From the NCBI GenBank assembly GCA_029207755.1, contig JARCOQ010000086.1:62001-126000 (forward strand): a DNA stretch of 64,000 nucleotides, given 5' to 3'. The position numbers were made by a program, and so were the translations under genes. Below, piece by piece: positions 10,266 to 23,773 of this stretch; within the stretch, counting starts at the first letter, position 1, and the number at the start of each line of letters is the position of its first letter. The stretch is from Chamaea fasciata (Eukaryota; Chordata; Aves; Passeriformes; Sylviidae). The notes under the pieces were generated by a model, which did not search any database, was not told where the DNA came from, and worked only from the letters and a program-made list of their open reading frames with translations.

Positions 10266-11307
10266 CCATGGATGCCACTGTGGATGGACACTGGTTTGGA
10301 TGGACATAAGAGCCACGGATCCCAATCTGGATGGACGCTGCTGTGAATAGACCCCAGAGCCATGGATCCCACAGTGGATTGACAGTGGTCAGGATGGACA
10401 CCAGAGCAATGGATGCCACTGTGGATGGACGCAGGTAGAGATGCACACCAGAGTAATGGTGTCCGCTCTGGATGGACACTGGTATGGATAGACAGCAGAA
10501 CCCTGGCTTCCACTCTGGATGGACGCTTGCCTGAATAGACAAAAGAGCTATGGATCCCAGCTTGACACTGGTCTGGATGGACACCAGAGCCATGAATCCC
10601 ACTCTGAATGCACACTACTCGTGATGGACACAAGAGCCATGCATCCCTCTGTGGATGGAGCCTGGTTTGAATGGACAGCACAGCCACGCATCCAGATGGA
10701 CACCAGAGCCGTGGATCCCAACTGGACAGTGGTCTCGATGGACACCAGTGCCATGGATCCCACTGTGGATGGACACTGGTATGGATAGACATCAGAGCCT
10801 TGGATCCCAGCTTGACTGTGTTCTGGATGGAGAGCAGAGTCTTGGATTGGACTCTGGATGGATACTGCTCCAGATGGACACCAGAGCCATGGATCCCACT
10901 TTGGATGGATCCCAGTCTGGATAGACTCCAGAGCCATGGATTCGTCTCTGGATGGATGCTGGTCTGGATGGACACCCGAGCCATGGATCCAAATTGGAGC
11001 CTGGTCTGGATGGATACAAGGGCCATGGATTCCACTCTTGATGGACACTTGTGGAGATAGCAACCGGAGGCATGGATTCCACTCGAGATGGACACTGGTG
11101 CTGAAGGACAGTGGTCTAGATGGTGACCAGAGCCATTCCTCCCACCTTGTATTGACTCTTGCCAGACCCCGAGGCATGGATCCCACTCTGGATGGCCAGT
11201 GGTCTGGATGGGCACCAGACCATGGCTCCCCTATCAATGGACACTGGTCTAGATGGATGCCAGAGCCAATGATACCAGCTGGACACTGGTGTGGATGGAC
11301 ACCAGAG
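10266..11307 (+). repeat. HOR copy 12, 1042-bp B class
   Basis: B layout with XhoI at 11082-11087. m24 has a private gatacc (near 11272) where the other B copies read gactcc. Confidence 0.95.
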
Positions 11308-11401
11308 CAATGGATGCCACTGTGGATGGATACGGGTTTGGATGGACATAAGAGCCACGGATCCCAATCTAGATGGACGCTGCTATGAATAGACACCAGT
11401 G
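10887..11401 (+). repeat. B-haplotype module, instance 3
   Basis: Same linked variants; gatacc in m24. It lies exactly 1,745 bp after instance 2 (1042 + 703). Confidence 0.9.
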
Positions 11402-12010
11402 CCATGGATCCCACTGTGGATGGACACTGGTATGGATAGACATCAGAGCCTTGGATCCCAGCTTGACTGTGTTCTGGATGGAGAGCAGAGTCTTGGATTG
11501 GACTCTGGATGGATACTGCTCCAGATGGACAGCAGAGTCTTGGATTGGACTCTGGATGGATACTGCTCCAGATGGAACGCAGAGCCATGGATCCCACTGT
11601 TGGTGGATACTGGTCTGGATGGACTCCAGAGCCATGGATCCGTCTCTGGATGGACACAGTTCTGGATGGACACCAGAGCCATAGATCCAAATTGGAGCCT
11701 GTTCTGGATGGATGCAAGGGCCATGGATTCCACTCTGGATGGATACTGCTCCAGTTAGCAACCAGAGTCATGGATCCGAATCCAGATGGAGACTGGTCCA
11801 GATGGACACTGGTCCAGATGGTGACCAGAGCCATTCCTCCCACCTTGTATTGATAGTGGTCTTGCCAGACCCCGAGGCATGGATCCCACTCTGGATGGCC
11901 AGTGGTCTGGATGGGCCCCAGACCATGGATCCCCTATGAATGGACACTGGTCTAGATGGACGCCAGAGCCATGGATTCCAGCTGGACACTGGTGTGGATG
12001 GACACCAGAG
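11308..12010 (+). repeat. HOR copy 13, 703-bp class
   Basis: Partner of copy 12. m20 reads catggatccg and ccagatggtgacc. m22 has gcatggatcc, which removes the SphI/NsiI sites. Copy 44 shares these states. Confidence 0.95.
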
Positions 12011-13108
12011 CAATGGATGCCACTGTGGATGGACACTGGTTTGGATGGACATAAGAGCCACGGATCCCGATCTGGATGGACGCTGCTGTGAATAGACCCC
12101 AGAGCCATGGATCCCACAGTGGATTGACAGTGGTCAGGATGGACACCAGAGCAATGGATGCCACTGTGGATGGACACAGGTAGGTAGAGATGCACACCAG
12201 AGTAATGGTGTCCACTCTGGATGGACACTGGTCTGGATAGACAGCAGAACCCTGGCTTCCACTCTGGATGGACGCTTGCCTGAATAGACAAAAGAGCTAT
12301 GGATCCCAGCTTGACACTGGTCTGGATGGACACCAGAGCCATGGATCCCACTCTGAATTCACACTACTCGTGATGGACACAAGAGCCATGCATCCCTCTG
12401 TGGATGGAGCCTGGTTTGAATGGACAGCACAGCCACGCATCCAGATGGACACCAGAGCCGTGGATCCCAACTGGACAGTGGTCTCGATGGACACCAGTGC
12501 CATGGATCCCACTGTGGATGGACACTGGTATGGATAGACATCAGAGCCTTGGATCCCAGCTTGACTGTGTTCTGGATGGAGAGCAGAGTCTTGGATTGGA
12601 CTCTGGATGGATACTGCTCCAGATGGACAGCAGAGTCTTGGATTGGACTCTGGATGGATACTGCTCCAGATGGAACGCAGAGCCATGGATCCCACTGTTG
12701 GTGGATACTGGTCTGGATGGACTCCAGAGCCATGGATCCGTCTCTGGATGGACACAGTTCTGGATGGACACAAGAGCCATAGATCCAAATTGGAACCTGT
12801 TCTGGATGGATGCAAGGGCCATGGATTCCACTCTGGATGGATACTGCTCCAGTTAGCAACCAGAGTCATAGATCCGAATCCAGATGGAGACTGGTCCAGA
12901 TGGACACTGGTCCGGATGGTTACCAGAGCCATTCCTCCCACCTTGTATTGATAGTGGTCTAGCCAGACCCCGAGGCATGCATCCCACTCTGGATGGCCAG
13001 TGGTCTGGATGGGCCCCAGACCATGGATCCCCTATGAATGGACACTGGTCTAGATGGACGCCAGAGCCATGGATTCCAGCTGGACACTGGTGTGGATGGA
13101 CACCAGAG
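12011..13108 (+). repeat. HOR copy 14, 1098-bp class
   Basis: GGTA insertion in m4 and EcoRI in m8 (12355-12360), as in copy 8. Private changes are ggttacc in m20 near 12919 and tctagccag in m21 near 12959. m16 has the common gttgg form, so it departs from copy 8 at that point. Confidence 0.95.
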
Positions 13109-14568
13109 CCATGGATGCCACTGTGGATGGACACTGGTTTGGATGGACATAAGAGCCACGGATCCCAATCTGGATGGACGCTGCTGTGAATAGACCCCAG
13201 AGCCATGGATCCCACAGTGGATTGACAGTGGTCAGGATGGACACCAGAGCAATGGATGCCACTGTGGATGGACGCAGGTAGAGATGCACACCAGAGTAAT
13301 GGTGTCCGCTCTGGATGGACACTGGTATGGATAGACAGCAGAACCCTGGCTTCCACTCTGGATGGACGCTTGCCTGAATAGACAAAAGAGCTATGGATCC
13401 CAGCTTGACACTGGTCTGGATGGACACCAGAGCCATGAATCCCACTCTGAATGCACACTACTCGTGATGGACACAAGAGCCATGCATCCCTCTGTGGATG
13501 GAGCCTGGTTTGAATGGACAGCACAGCCACGCATCCAGATGGACACCAGAGCCGTGGATCCCAACTGGACAGTGGTCTCGATGGACACCAGTGCCATGGA
13601 TCCCACTGTGGATGGACACTGGTATGGATAGACATCAGAGCCTTGGATCCCAGCTTGACTGTGTTCTGGATGGAGAGCAGAGTCTTGGATTGGACTCTGG
13701 ATGGATACTGCTCCAGATGGAACGCAGAGCCATGGATCCCACTCTTGGTGGATACTGGTCTGGATGGACTCCAGAGCCATGGATCCATCTCTGGATGGAC
13801 ACAGTTCTGGATGGACACAAGAGCCATAGATCCAAATTGGAACCTGTTCTGGATGGATGCAAGGGCCATGGATTCCACTCTGGATGGATACTGCTGTGAA
13901 TAGACACCAGAGCCATGGATCCCACAGTGGATTGACAGTGGTCAGGATGGACACCAGGGCAATGGATGCCACTCTGGATGGACGCAGGTAGAGATGCACA
14001 CCAGAGTAATGGTGTCCGCTCTGGATGGACACTGGTATGGATAGACATCAGAGCCTTGGATCCCAGCTTGACTGTGTTCTGGATGGAGAGCAGAGTCTTG
14101 GATTGGACTCTGGATGGATACTGCTCCAGATGGAACGCAGAGCCATGGATCCCACTGTTGGTGGATACTGGTCTGGATGGACTCCAGAGCCATGGATCCA
14201 TCTCTGGATGGACACAGTTCTGGATGGACACAAGAGCCATAGATCCAAATTGGAACCTGTTCTGGATGGATGCAAGGGCCATGGATTCCACTCTGGATGG
14301 ATACTGCTCCAGTTAGCAACCAGAGTCATAGATCCGAATCCAGATGGAGACTGGTCCAGATGGACACTGGTCCGGATGGTGACCAGAGCCATTCCTCCCA
14401 ACTTGTATTGATAGTGGTCTTGCCAGACCCCGAGGCATGCATCCCACTCTGGATGGCCAGTGGTCTGGATGGGCCCCAGACCATGGATCCCCTATGAATG
14501 GACACTGGTCTAGATGGACGCCAGAGCCATGGATTCCAGCTGGACACTGGTGTGGATGGACACCAGAG
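13109..14568 (+). repeat. HOR copy 15, 1460-bp compound (32 monomers)
   Basis: m1-m13, one m14/15, m16-m18, then a hybrid m19/m2 at 13866-13912 (m19 head, m2 tail gtgaatagacacc), then m3, m4, fused m5/12, m13, one m14/15, m16-m24. It is one long and one short HOR joined with m20 of the first to m1 of the second deleted. It is the only such fusion in the window. Both halves have lost one twin monomer and both carry gatccatctc in m17. m21 ends cccaactt, as in copy 18. Confidence 0.94.
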
Positions 14569-15662
14569 CCATGGATGCCACTGTGGATGGACACTGGTTT
14601 GGATGGACATAAGAGCCACGGATCCCAATCTGGATGGACGCTGCTGTGAATAGACCCCAGAGCCATGGATCCCACAGTGGATTGACAGTGGTCAGGATGG
14701 ACACCAGAGCAATGGATGCCACTGTGGATGGACGCAGGTAGAGATGCACACCAGAGTAATGGTGTCCGCTCTGGATGGACACTGGTATGGATAGACAGCA
14801 GAACCCTGGCTTCCACTCTGGATGGACGCTTGCCTGAATAGACAAAAGAGCTATGGATCCCAGCTTGACACTGGTCTGGATGGACACCAGAGCCATGAAT
14901 CCCACTCTGAATGCACACTACTCGTGATGGACACAAGAGCCATGCATCCCTCTGTGGATGGAGCCTGGTTTGAATGGACAGCACAGCCACGCATCCAGAT
15001 GGACACCAGAGCCGTGGATCCCAACTGGACAGTGGTCTCGATGGACACCAGTGCCATGGATCCCACTGTGGATGGACACTGGTATGGATAGACATCAGAG
15101 CCTTGGATCCCAGCTTGACTGTGTTCTGGATGGAGAGCAGAGTCTTGGATTGGACTCTGGATGGATACTGCTCCAGATGGACAGCAGAGTCTTGGATTGG
15201 ACTCTGGATGGATACTGCTCCAGATGGAACGCAGAGCCATGGATCCCACTCTTGGTGGATACTGGTCTGGATGGACTCCAGAGCCATGGATCCGTCTCTG
15301 GATGGACACAGTTCTGGATGGACACAAGAGCCATAGATCCAAATTGGAACCTGTTCTGGATGGATGCAAGGGCCATGGATTCCACTCTGGATGGATACTG
15401 CTCCAGTTAGCAACCAGAGTCATAGATCCGAATCCAGATGGAGACTGGTCCAGATGGACACTGGTCCGGATGGTGACCAGAGCCATTCCTCCCACCTTGT
15501 ATTGATAGTGGTCTTGCCAGACCCCGAGGCATGCATCCCACTCTGGATGGCCAGTGGTCTGGATGGGCCCCAGACCATGGATCCCCTATGAATGGACACT
15601 GGTCTAGATGGACGCCAGAGCCATGGATTCCAGCTGGACACTGGTGTGGATGGACACCAGAG
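14569..15662 (+). repeat. HOR copy 16, full 1094-bp class
   Basis: m5 AT form, m16 cttgg form. First member of the 2,985-bp super-unit; it matches copy 19. Confidence 0.95.
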
Positions 15663-16756
15663 CCATGGATGCCACTGTGGATGGACACTGGTTTGGATGG
15701 ACATAAGAGCCACGGATCCCAATCTGGATGGACGCTGCTGTGAATAGACCCCAGAGCCATGGATCCCACAGTGGATTGACAGTGGTCAGGATGGACACCA
15801 GAGCAATGGATGCCACTGTGGATGGACGCAGGTAGAGATGCACACCAGAGTAATGGTGTCCGCTCTGGATGGACACTGGTATGGATAGACAGCAGAACCC
15901 TGGCTTCCACTCTGGATGGACGCTTGCCTGAATAGACAAAAGAGCTATGGATCCCAGCTTGACACTGGTCTGGATGGACACCAGAGCCATGAATCCCACT
16001 CTGAATGCACACTACTCGTGATGGACACAAGAGCCATGCATCCCTCTGTGGATGGAGCCTGGTTTGAATGGACAGCACAGCCACGCATCCAGATGGACAC
16101 CAGAGCCGTGGATCCCAACTGGACAGTGGTCTCGATGGACACCAGTGCCATGGATCCCACTGTGGATGGACACTGGTATGGATAGACATCAGAGCCTTGG
16201 ATCCCAGCTTGACTGTGTTCTGGATGGAGAGCAGAGTCTTGGATTGGACTCTGGATGGATACTGCTCCAGATGGACAGCAGAGTCTTGGATTGGACTCTG
16301 GATGGATACTGCTCCAGATGGAACGCAGAGCCATGGATCCCACTCTTGGTGGATACTGGTCTGGATGGACTCCAGAGCCATGGATCCGTCTCTGGATGGA
16401 CACAGTTCTGGATGGACACAAGAGCCATAGATCCAAATTGGAACCTGTTCTGGATGGATGCAAGGGCCATGGATTCCACTCTGGATGGATACTGCTCCAG
16501 TTAGCAACCAGAGTCATAGATCCGAATCCAGATGGAGACTGGTCCAGATGGACACTGGTCCGGATGGTGACCAGAGCCATTCCTCCCACCTTGTATTGAT
16601 AGTGGTCTTGCCAGACCCCGAGGCATGCATCCCACTCTGGATGGCCAGTGGTCTGGATGGGCCCCAGACCATGGATCCCCTATGAATGGACACTGGTCTA
16701 GATGGACGCCAGAGCCATGGATTCCAGCTGGACACTGGTGTGGATGGACACCAGAG
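15663..16756 (+). repeat. HOR copy 17, full 1094-bp class
   Basis: Same marker states as copy 16. Second member of the 2,985-bp super-unit; it matches copy 20. Confidence 0.95.
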
Positions 16757-17553
16757 CCATGGATGCCACTGTGGATGGACACTGGTTTGGATGGACATAA
16801 GAGCCACGGATCCCAATCTGGATGGACGCTGCTGTGAATAGACACCAGAGCCATGGATCCCACAGTGGATTGACAGTGGTCAGGATGGACACCAGGGCAA
16901 TGGATGCCACTGTGGATGGACGCAGGTAGAGATGCACACCCGAGTAATGGTGTCCGCTCTGGATGGACACTGGTATGGATAGACATCAGAGCCTTGGATC
17001 CCAGCTTGACTGTGTTCTGGATGGAGAGCAGAGTCTTGGATTGGACTCTGGATGGATACTGCTCCAGATGGACAGCAGAGTCTTGGATTGGACTCTGGAT
17101 GGATACTGCTCCAGATGGAACGCAGAGCCATGGATCCCACTGTTGGTGGATACTGGTCTGGATGGACTCCAGAGCCATGGATCCATCTCTGGATGGACAC
17201 AGTTCTGGATGGACACAAGAGCCATAGATCCAAATTGGAACCTGTTCTGGATGGATGCAAGGGCCATGGATTCCACTCTGGATGGATACTGCTCCAGTTA
17301 GCAACCAGAGTCATAGATCCGAATCCAGATGGAGACTGGTCCAGATGGACACTGGTCCGGATGGTGACCAGAGCCATTCCTCCCAACTTGTATTGATAGT
17401 GGTCTTGCCAGACCCCGAGGCATGCATCCCACTCTGGATGGCCAGTGGTCTGGATGGGCCCCAGACCATGGATCCCCTATGAATGGACACTGGTCTAGAT
17501 GGACGCCAGAGCCATGGATTCCAGCTGGACACTGGTGTGGATGGACACCAGAG
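16757..17553 (+). repeat. HOR copy 18, 797-bp class
   Basis: Markers are agggcaatgg entering m4, cacacccgag at the end of m4, gatccatctc in m17 and cccaactt in m21. The cccgag marker recurs in copies 21, 36 and 40. Confidence 0.95.
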
Positions 17554-18647
17554 CCATGGATGCCACTGTGGATGGACACTGGTTTGGATGGACATAAGAG
17601 CCACGGATCCCAATCTGGATGGACGCTGCTGTGAATAGACCCCAGAGCCATGGATCCCACAGTGGATTGACAGTGGTCAGGATGGACACCAGAGCAATGG
17701 ATGCCACTGTGGATGGACGCAGGTAGAGATGCACACCAGAGTAATGGTGTCCGCTCTGGATGGACACTGGTATGGATAGACAGCAGAACCCTGGCTTCCA
17801 CTCTGGATGGACGCTTGCCTGAATAGACAAAAGAGCTATGGATCCCAGCTTGACACTGGTCTGGATGGACACCAGAGCCATGAATCCCACTCTGAATGCA
17901 CACTACTCGTGATGGACACAAGAGCCATGCATCCCTCTGTGGATGGAGCCTGGTTTGAATGGACAGCACAGCCACGCATCCAGATGGACACCAGAGCCGT
18001 GGATCCCAACTGGACAGTGGTCTCGATGGACACCAGTGCCATGGATCCCACTGTGGATGGACACTGGTATGGATAGACATCAGAGCCTTGGATCCCAGCT
18101 TGACTGTGTTCTGGATGGAGAGCAGAGTCTTGGATTGGACTCTGGATGGATACTGCTCCAGATGGACAGCAGAGTCTTGGATTGGACTCTGGATGGATAC
18201 TGCTCCAGATGGAACGCAGAGCCATGGATCCCACTCTTGGTGGATACTGGTCTGGATGGACTCCAGAGCCATGGATCCGTCTCTGGATGGACACAGTTCT
18301 GGATGGACACAAGAGCCATAGATCCAAATTGGAACCTGTTCTGGATGGATGCAAGGGCCATGGATTCCACTCTGGATGGATACTGCTCCAGTTAGCAACC
18401 AGAGTCATAGATCCGAATCCAGATGGAGACTGGTCCAGATGGACACTGGTCCGGATGGTGACCAGAGCCATTCCTCCCACCTTGTATTGATAGTGGTCTT
18501 GCCAGACCCCGAGGCATGCATCCCACTCTGGATGGCCAGTGGTCTGGATGGGCCCCAGACCATGGATCCCCTATGAATGGACACTGGTCTAGATGGACGC
18601 CAGAGCCATGGATTCCAGCTGGACACTGGTGTGGATGGACACCAGAG
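17554..18647 (+). repeat. HOR copy 19, full 1094-bp class
   Basis: Matches copy 16 at an offset of 2,985 bp. Confidence 0.95.
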
Positions 18648-19741
18648 CCATGGATGCCACTGTGGATGGACACTGGTTTGGATGGACATAAGAGCCACGG
18701 ATCCCAATCTGGATGGACGCTGCTGTGAATAGACCCCAGAGCCATGGATCCCACAGTGGATTGACAGTGGTCAGGATGGACACCAGAGCAATGGATGCCA
18801 CTGTGGATGGACGCAGGTAGAGATGCACACCAGAGTAATGGTGTCCGCTCTGGATGGACACTGGTATGGATAGACAGCAGAACCCTGGCTTCCACTCTGG
18901 ATGGACGCTTGCCTGAATAGACAAAAGAGCTATGGATCCCAGCTTGACACTGGTCTGGATGGACACCAGAGCCATGAATCCCACTCTGAATGCACACTAC
19001 TCGTGATGGACACAAGAGCCATGCATCCCTCTGTGGATGGAGCCTGGTTTGAATGGACAGCACAGCCACGCATCCAGATGGACACCAGAGCCGTGGATCC
19101 CAACTGGACAGTGGTCTCGATGGACACCAGTGCCATGGATCCCACTGTGGATGGACACTGGTATGGATAGACATCAGAGCCTTGGATCCCAGCTTGACTG
19201 TGTTCTGGATGGAGAGCAGAGTCTTGGATTGGACTCTGGATGGATACTGCTCCAGATGGACAGCAGAGTCTTGGATTGGACTCTGGATGGATACTGCTCC
19301 AGATGGAACGCAGAGCCATGGATCCCACTCTTGGTGGATACTGGTCTGGATGGACTCCAGAGCCATGGATCCGTCTCTGGATGGACACAGTTCTGGATGG
19401 ACACAAGAGCCATAGATCCAAATTGGAACCTGTTCTGGATGGATGCAAGGGCCATGGATTCCACTCTGGATGGATACTGCTCCAGTTAGCAACCAGAGTC
19501 ATAGATCCGAATCCAGATGGAGACTGGTCCAGATGGACACTGGTCCGGATGGTGACCAGAGCCATTCCTCCCACCTTGTATTGATAGTGGTCTTGCCAGA
19601 CCCCGAGGCATGCATCCCACTCTGGATGGCCAGTGGTCTGGATGGGCCCCAGACCATGGATCCCCTATGAATGGACACTGGTCTAGATGGACGCCAGAGC
19701 CATGGATTCCAGCTGGACACTGGTGTGGATGGACACCAGAG
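18648..19741 (+). repeat. HOR copy 20, full 1094-bp class
   Basis: Matches copy 17 at an offset of 2,985 bp. Confidence 0.95.
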
Positions 19742-20538
19742 CCATGGATGCCACTGTGGATGGACACTGGTTTGGATGGACATAAGAGCCACGGATCCCA
19801 ATCTGGATGGACGCTGCTGTGAATAGACACCAGAGTCATGGATCCCACAGTGGATTGACAGTGGTCAGGATGGACACCAGGGCAATGGATGCCACTGTGG
19901 ATGGACGCAGGTAGAGATGCACACCCGAGTAATGGTGTCCGCTCTGGATGGACACTGGTATGGATAGACATCAGAGCCTTGGATCCCAGCTTGACTGTGT
20001 TCTGGATGGAGAGCAGAGTCTTGGATTGGACTCTGGATGGATACTGCTCCAGATGGACAGCAGAGTCTTGGATTGGACTCTGGATGGATACTGCTCCAGA
20101 TGGAACGCAGAGCCATGGATCCCACTGTTGGTGGATACTGGTCTGGATGGACTCCAGAGCCATGGATCCGTCCCTGGATGGACACAGTTCTGGATGGACA
20201 CAAGAGCCATAGATCCAAATTGGAGCCTGTTCTGGATGGATGCAAGGGCCTTGGATTCCACTCTGGATGGATACTGCTCCAGTTAGCAACCAGAGTCATA
20301 GCTCCGAATCCAGATGGAGACTGGTCCAGATGGAAACTGGTCCGGATGGTGACCAGAGCCATTCCTCCCACCTTGTATTGATAGTGGTCTTGCCAGACCC
20401 CGAGGCATGCATCCCACTCTGGATGGCCAGTGGTCTGGATGGGCCCCAGACCATGGATCCCCTATGAATGGACACTGGTCTAGATGGACGCCAGAGCCAT
20501 GGATTCCAGCTGGACACTGGTGTGGATGGACACCAGAG
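19742..20538 (+). repeat. HOR copy 21, 797-bp class
   Basis: The 5' half matches copy 18 (cccgag), apart from a private agagtcatgg near 19834. The 3' half instead carries gtccctgg in m17 and gctccg plus ggaaac in m20, as in copies 5 and 11. It is a recombinant between two lineages. m19 has a private gccttgg. Confidence 0.95.
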
Positions 20539-21632
20539 CCATGGATGCCACTGTGGATGGACACTGGTTTGGATGGACATAAGAGCCACGGATCCCAATC
20601 TGGATGGACGCTGCTGTGAATAGACCCCAGAGCCATGGATCCCACAGTGGATTGACAGTGGTCAGGATGGACACCAGAGCAATGGATGCCACTGTGGATG
20701 GACGCAGGTAGAGATGCACACCAGAGTAATGGTGTCCGCTCTGGATGGACACTGGTCTGGATAGACAGCAGAACCCTGGCTTCCACTCTGGATGGACGCT
20801 TGCCTGAATAGACAAAAGAGCTATGGATCCCAGCTTGACACTGGTCTGGATGGACACCAGAGCCATGAATCCCACTCTGAATGCACACTACTCGTGATGG
20901 ACACAAGAGCCATGCATCCCTCTGTGGATGGAGCCTGGTTTGAATGGACAGCACAGCCACGCATCCAGATGGACACCAGAGCCGTGGATCCCAACTGGAC
21001 AGTGGTCTCGATGGACACCAGTGCCATGGATCCCACTGTGGATGGACACTGGTATGGATAGACATCAGAGCCTTGGATCCCAGCTTGACTGTGTTCTGGA
21101 TGGAGAGCAGAGTCTTGGATTGGACTCTGGATGGATACTGCTCCAGATGGACAGCAGAGTCTTGGATTGGACTCTGGATGGATACTGCTCCAGATGGAAC
21201 GCAGAGCCATGGATCCCACTGTTGGTGGATACTGGTCTGGATGGACTCCAGAGCCATGGATCCGTCTCTGGATGGACACAGTTCTGGATGGACACAAGAG
21301 CCATAGATCCAAATTGGAACCTGTTCTGGATGGATGCAAGGGCCATGGATTCCACTCTGGATGGATACTGCTCCAGTTAGCAACCAGAGTCATAGATCCG
21401 AATCCAGATGGAGACTGGTCCAGATGGACACTGGTCCGGATGGTGACCAGAGCCATTCCTCCCACCTTGTATTGATAGTGGTCTTGCCAGACCCCGAGGC
21501 ATGCATCCCACTCTGGATGGCCAGTGGTCTGGATGGGCCCCAGACCATGGATCCCCTATGAATGGACACTGGTCTAGATGGACGCCAGAGCCATGGATTC
21601 CAGCTGGACACTGGTGTGGATGGACACCAGAG
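20539..21632 (+). repeat. HOR copy 22, full 1094-bp class
   Basis: m5 switches to the CT form here, which then dominates up to copy 37. m16 is gttgg. Confidence 0.95.
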
Positions 21633-22726
21633 CCATGGATGCCACTGTGGATGGACACTGGTTTGGATGGACATAAGAGCCACGGATCCCAATCTGGATG
21701 GACGCTGCTGTGAATAGACCCCAGAGCCATGGATCCCACAGTGGATTGACAGTGGTCAGGATGGACACCAGAGCAATGGATGCCACTGTGGATGGACGCA
21801 GGTAGAGATGCACACCAGAGTAATGGTGTCCGCTCTGGATGGACACTGGTCTGGATAGACAGCAGAACCCTGGCTTCCACTCTGGATGGACGCTTGCCTG
21901 AATAGACAAAAGAGCTATGGATCCCAGCTTGACACTGGTCTGGATGGACACCAGAGCCATGAATCCCACTCTGAATGCACACTACTCGTGATGGACACAA
22001 GAGCCATGCATCCCTCTGTGGATGGAGCCTGGTTTGAATGGACAGCACAGCCACGCATCCAGATGGACACCAGAGCCGTGGATCCCAACTGGACAGTGGT
22101 CTCGATGGACACCAGTGCCATGGATCCCACTGTGGATGGACACTGGTATGGATAGACATCAGAGCCTTGGATCCCAGCTTGACTGTGTTCTGGATGGAGA
22201 TCAGAGTCTTGGATTGGACTCTGGATGGATACTGCTCCAGATGGACAGCAGAGTCTTGGATTGGACTCTGGATGGATACTGCTCCAGATGGAACGCAGAG
22301 CCATGGATCCCACTCTTGGTGGATACTGGTCTGGATGGACTCCAGAGCCATGGATCCGTCTCTGGATGGACACAGTTCTGGATGGACACAAGAGCCATAG
22401 ATCCAAATTGGAACCTGTTCTGGATGGATGCAAGGGCCATGGATTCCACTCTGGATGGATACTGCTCCAGTTAGCAACCAGAGTCATAGATCCGAATCCA
22501 GATGGAGACTGGTCCAGATGGACACTGGTCCGGATGGTGACCAGAGCCATTCCTCCCACCTTGTATTGATAGTGGTCTTGCCAGACCCCGAGGCATGCAT
22601 CCCACTCTGGATGGCCAGTGGTCTGGATGGGCCCCAGACCATGGATCCCCTATGAATGGACACTGGTCTAGATGGACGCCAGAGCCATGGATTCCAGCTG
22701 GACACTGGTGTGGATGGACACCAGAG
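21633..22726 (+). repeat. HOR copy 23, full 1094-bp class
   Basis: Private ggagatcag in m13 near 22197. m16 is cttgg. Confidence 0.95.
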
Positions 22727-23773
22727 CCATGGATGCCACTGTGGATGGACACTGGTTTGGATGGACATAAGAGCCACGGATCCCAATCTGGATGGACGCT
22801 GCTGTGAATAGACCCCAGAGCCATGGATCCCACAGTGGATTGACAGTGGTCAGGATGGACACCAGAGCAATGGATGCCACTGTGGATGGACGCAGGTAGA
22901 GATGCACACCAGAGTAATGGTGTCCGCTCTGGATGGACACTGGTCTGGATAGACAGCAGAACCCTGGCTTCCACTCTGGATGGACGCTTGCCTGAATAGA
23001 CAAAAGAGCTATGGATCCCAGCTTGACACTGGTCTGGATGGACACCAGAGCCATGAATCCCACTCTGAATGCACACTACTCGTGATGGACACAAGAGCCA
23101 TGCATCCCTCTGTGGATGGAGCCTGGTTTGAATGGACAGCACAGCCACGCATCCAGATGGACACCAGAGCCGTGGATCCCAACTGGACAGTGGTCTCGAT
23201 GGACACCAGTGCCATGGATCCCACTGTGGATGGACACTGGTATGGATAGACATCAGAGCCTTGGATCCCAGCTTGACTGTGTTCTGGATGGAGAGCAGAG
23301 TCTTGGATTGGACTCTGGATGGATACTGCTCCAGATGGAACGCAGAGCCATGGATCCCACTCTTGGTGGATACTGGTCTGGATGGACTCCAGAGCCATGG
23401 ATCCGTCTCTGGATGGACACAGTTCTGGATGGACACAAGAGCCATAGATCCAAATTGGAACCTGTTCTGGATGGATGCAAGGGCCATGGATTCCACTCTG
23501 GATGGATACTGCTCCAGTTAGCAACCAGAGTCATAGATCCGAATCCAGATGGAGACTGGTCCTGATGGACACTGGTCCGGATGGTGACCAGAGCCATTCC
23601 TCCCACCTTGTATTGATAGTGGTCTTGCCAGACCCCGAGGCATGCATCCCACTCTGGATGGCCAGTGGTCTGGATGGGCCCCAGACCATGGATCCCCTAT
23701 GAATGGACACTGGTCTAGATGGACACCAGAGCCATGGATTCCAGCTGGACACTGGTGTGGATGGACACCAGAG
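22727..23773 (+). repeat. HOR copy 24, 1047-bp class
   Basis: One twin monomer lost (single m14/15 near 23301). Markers are ggtcctgatgg in m20 and gatggacacc in m23, both shared only with copy 33 at an offset of 8,861 bp. Confidence 0.95.

Larger units (their letters stand above)
9657..12697 (+). repeat. 5,686-bp-offset super-repeat, right copy
   Basis: Counterpart of 3971-7011. The offset equals the summed lengths of copies 6-11 (1042+703+1098+1098+1042+703). Confidence 0.8.
14569..17553 (+). repeat. 2,985-bp super-unit (1094+1094+797), left copy
   Basis: Copies 16-18. The match to copies 19-21 extends left into the end of copy 15 (cccaactt in both copies 15 and 18) and right to about m16 of copy 21. 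The only marker difference I saw inside is agagccatgg/agagtcatgg in m3 of the 797 copy. Confidence 0.88.
17554..20538 (+). repeat. 2,985-bp super-unit, right copy
   Basis: Copies 19-21. The 3' half of copy 21 has been replaced by another lineage (gctccg, ggaaac). Confidence 0.85.
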
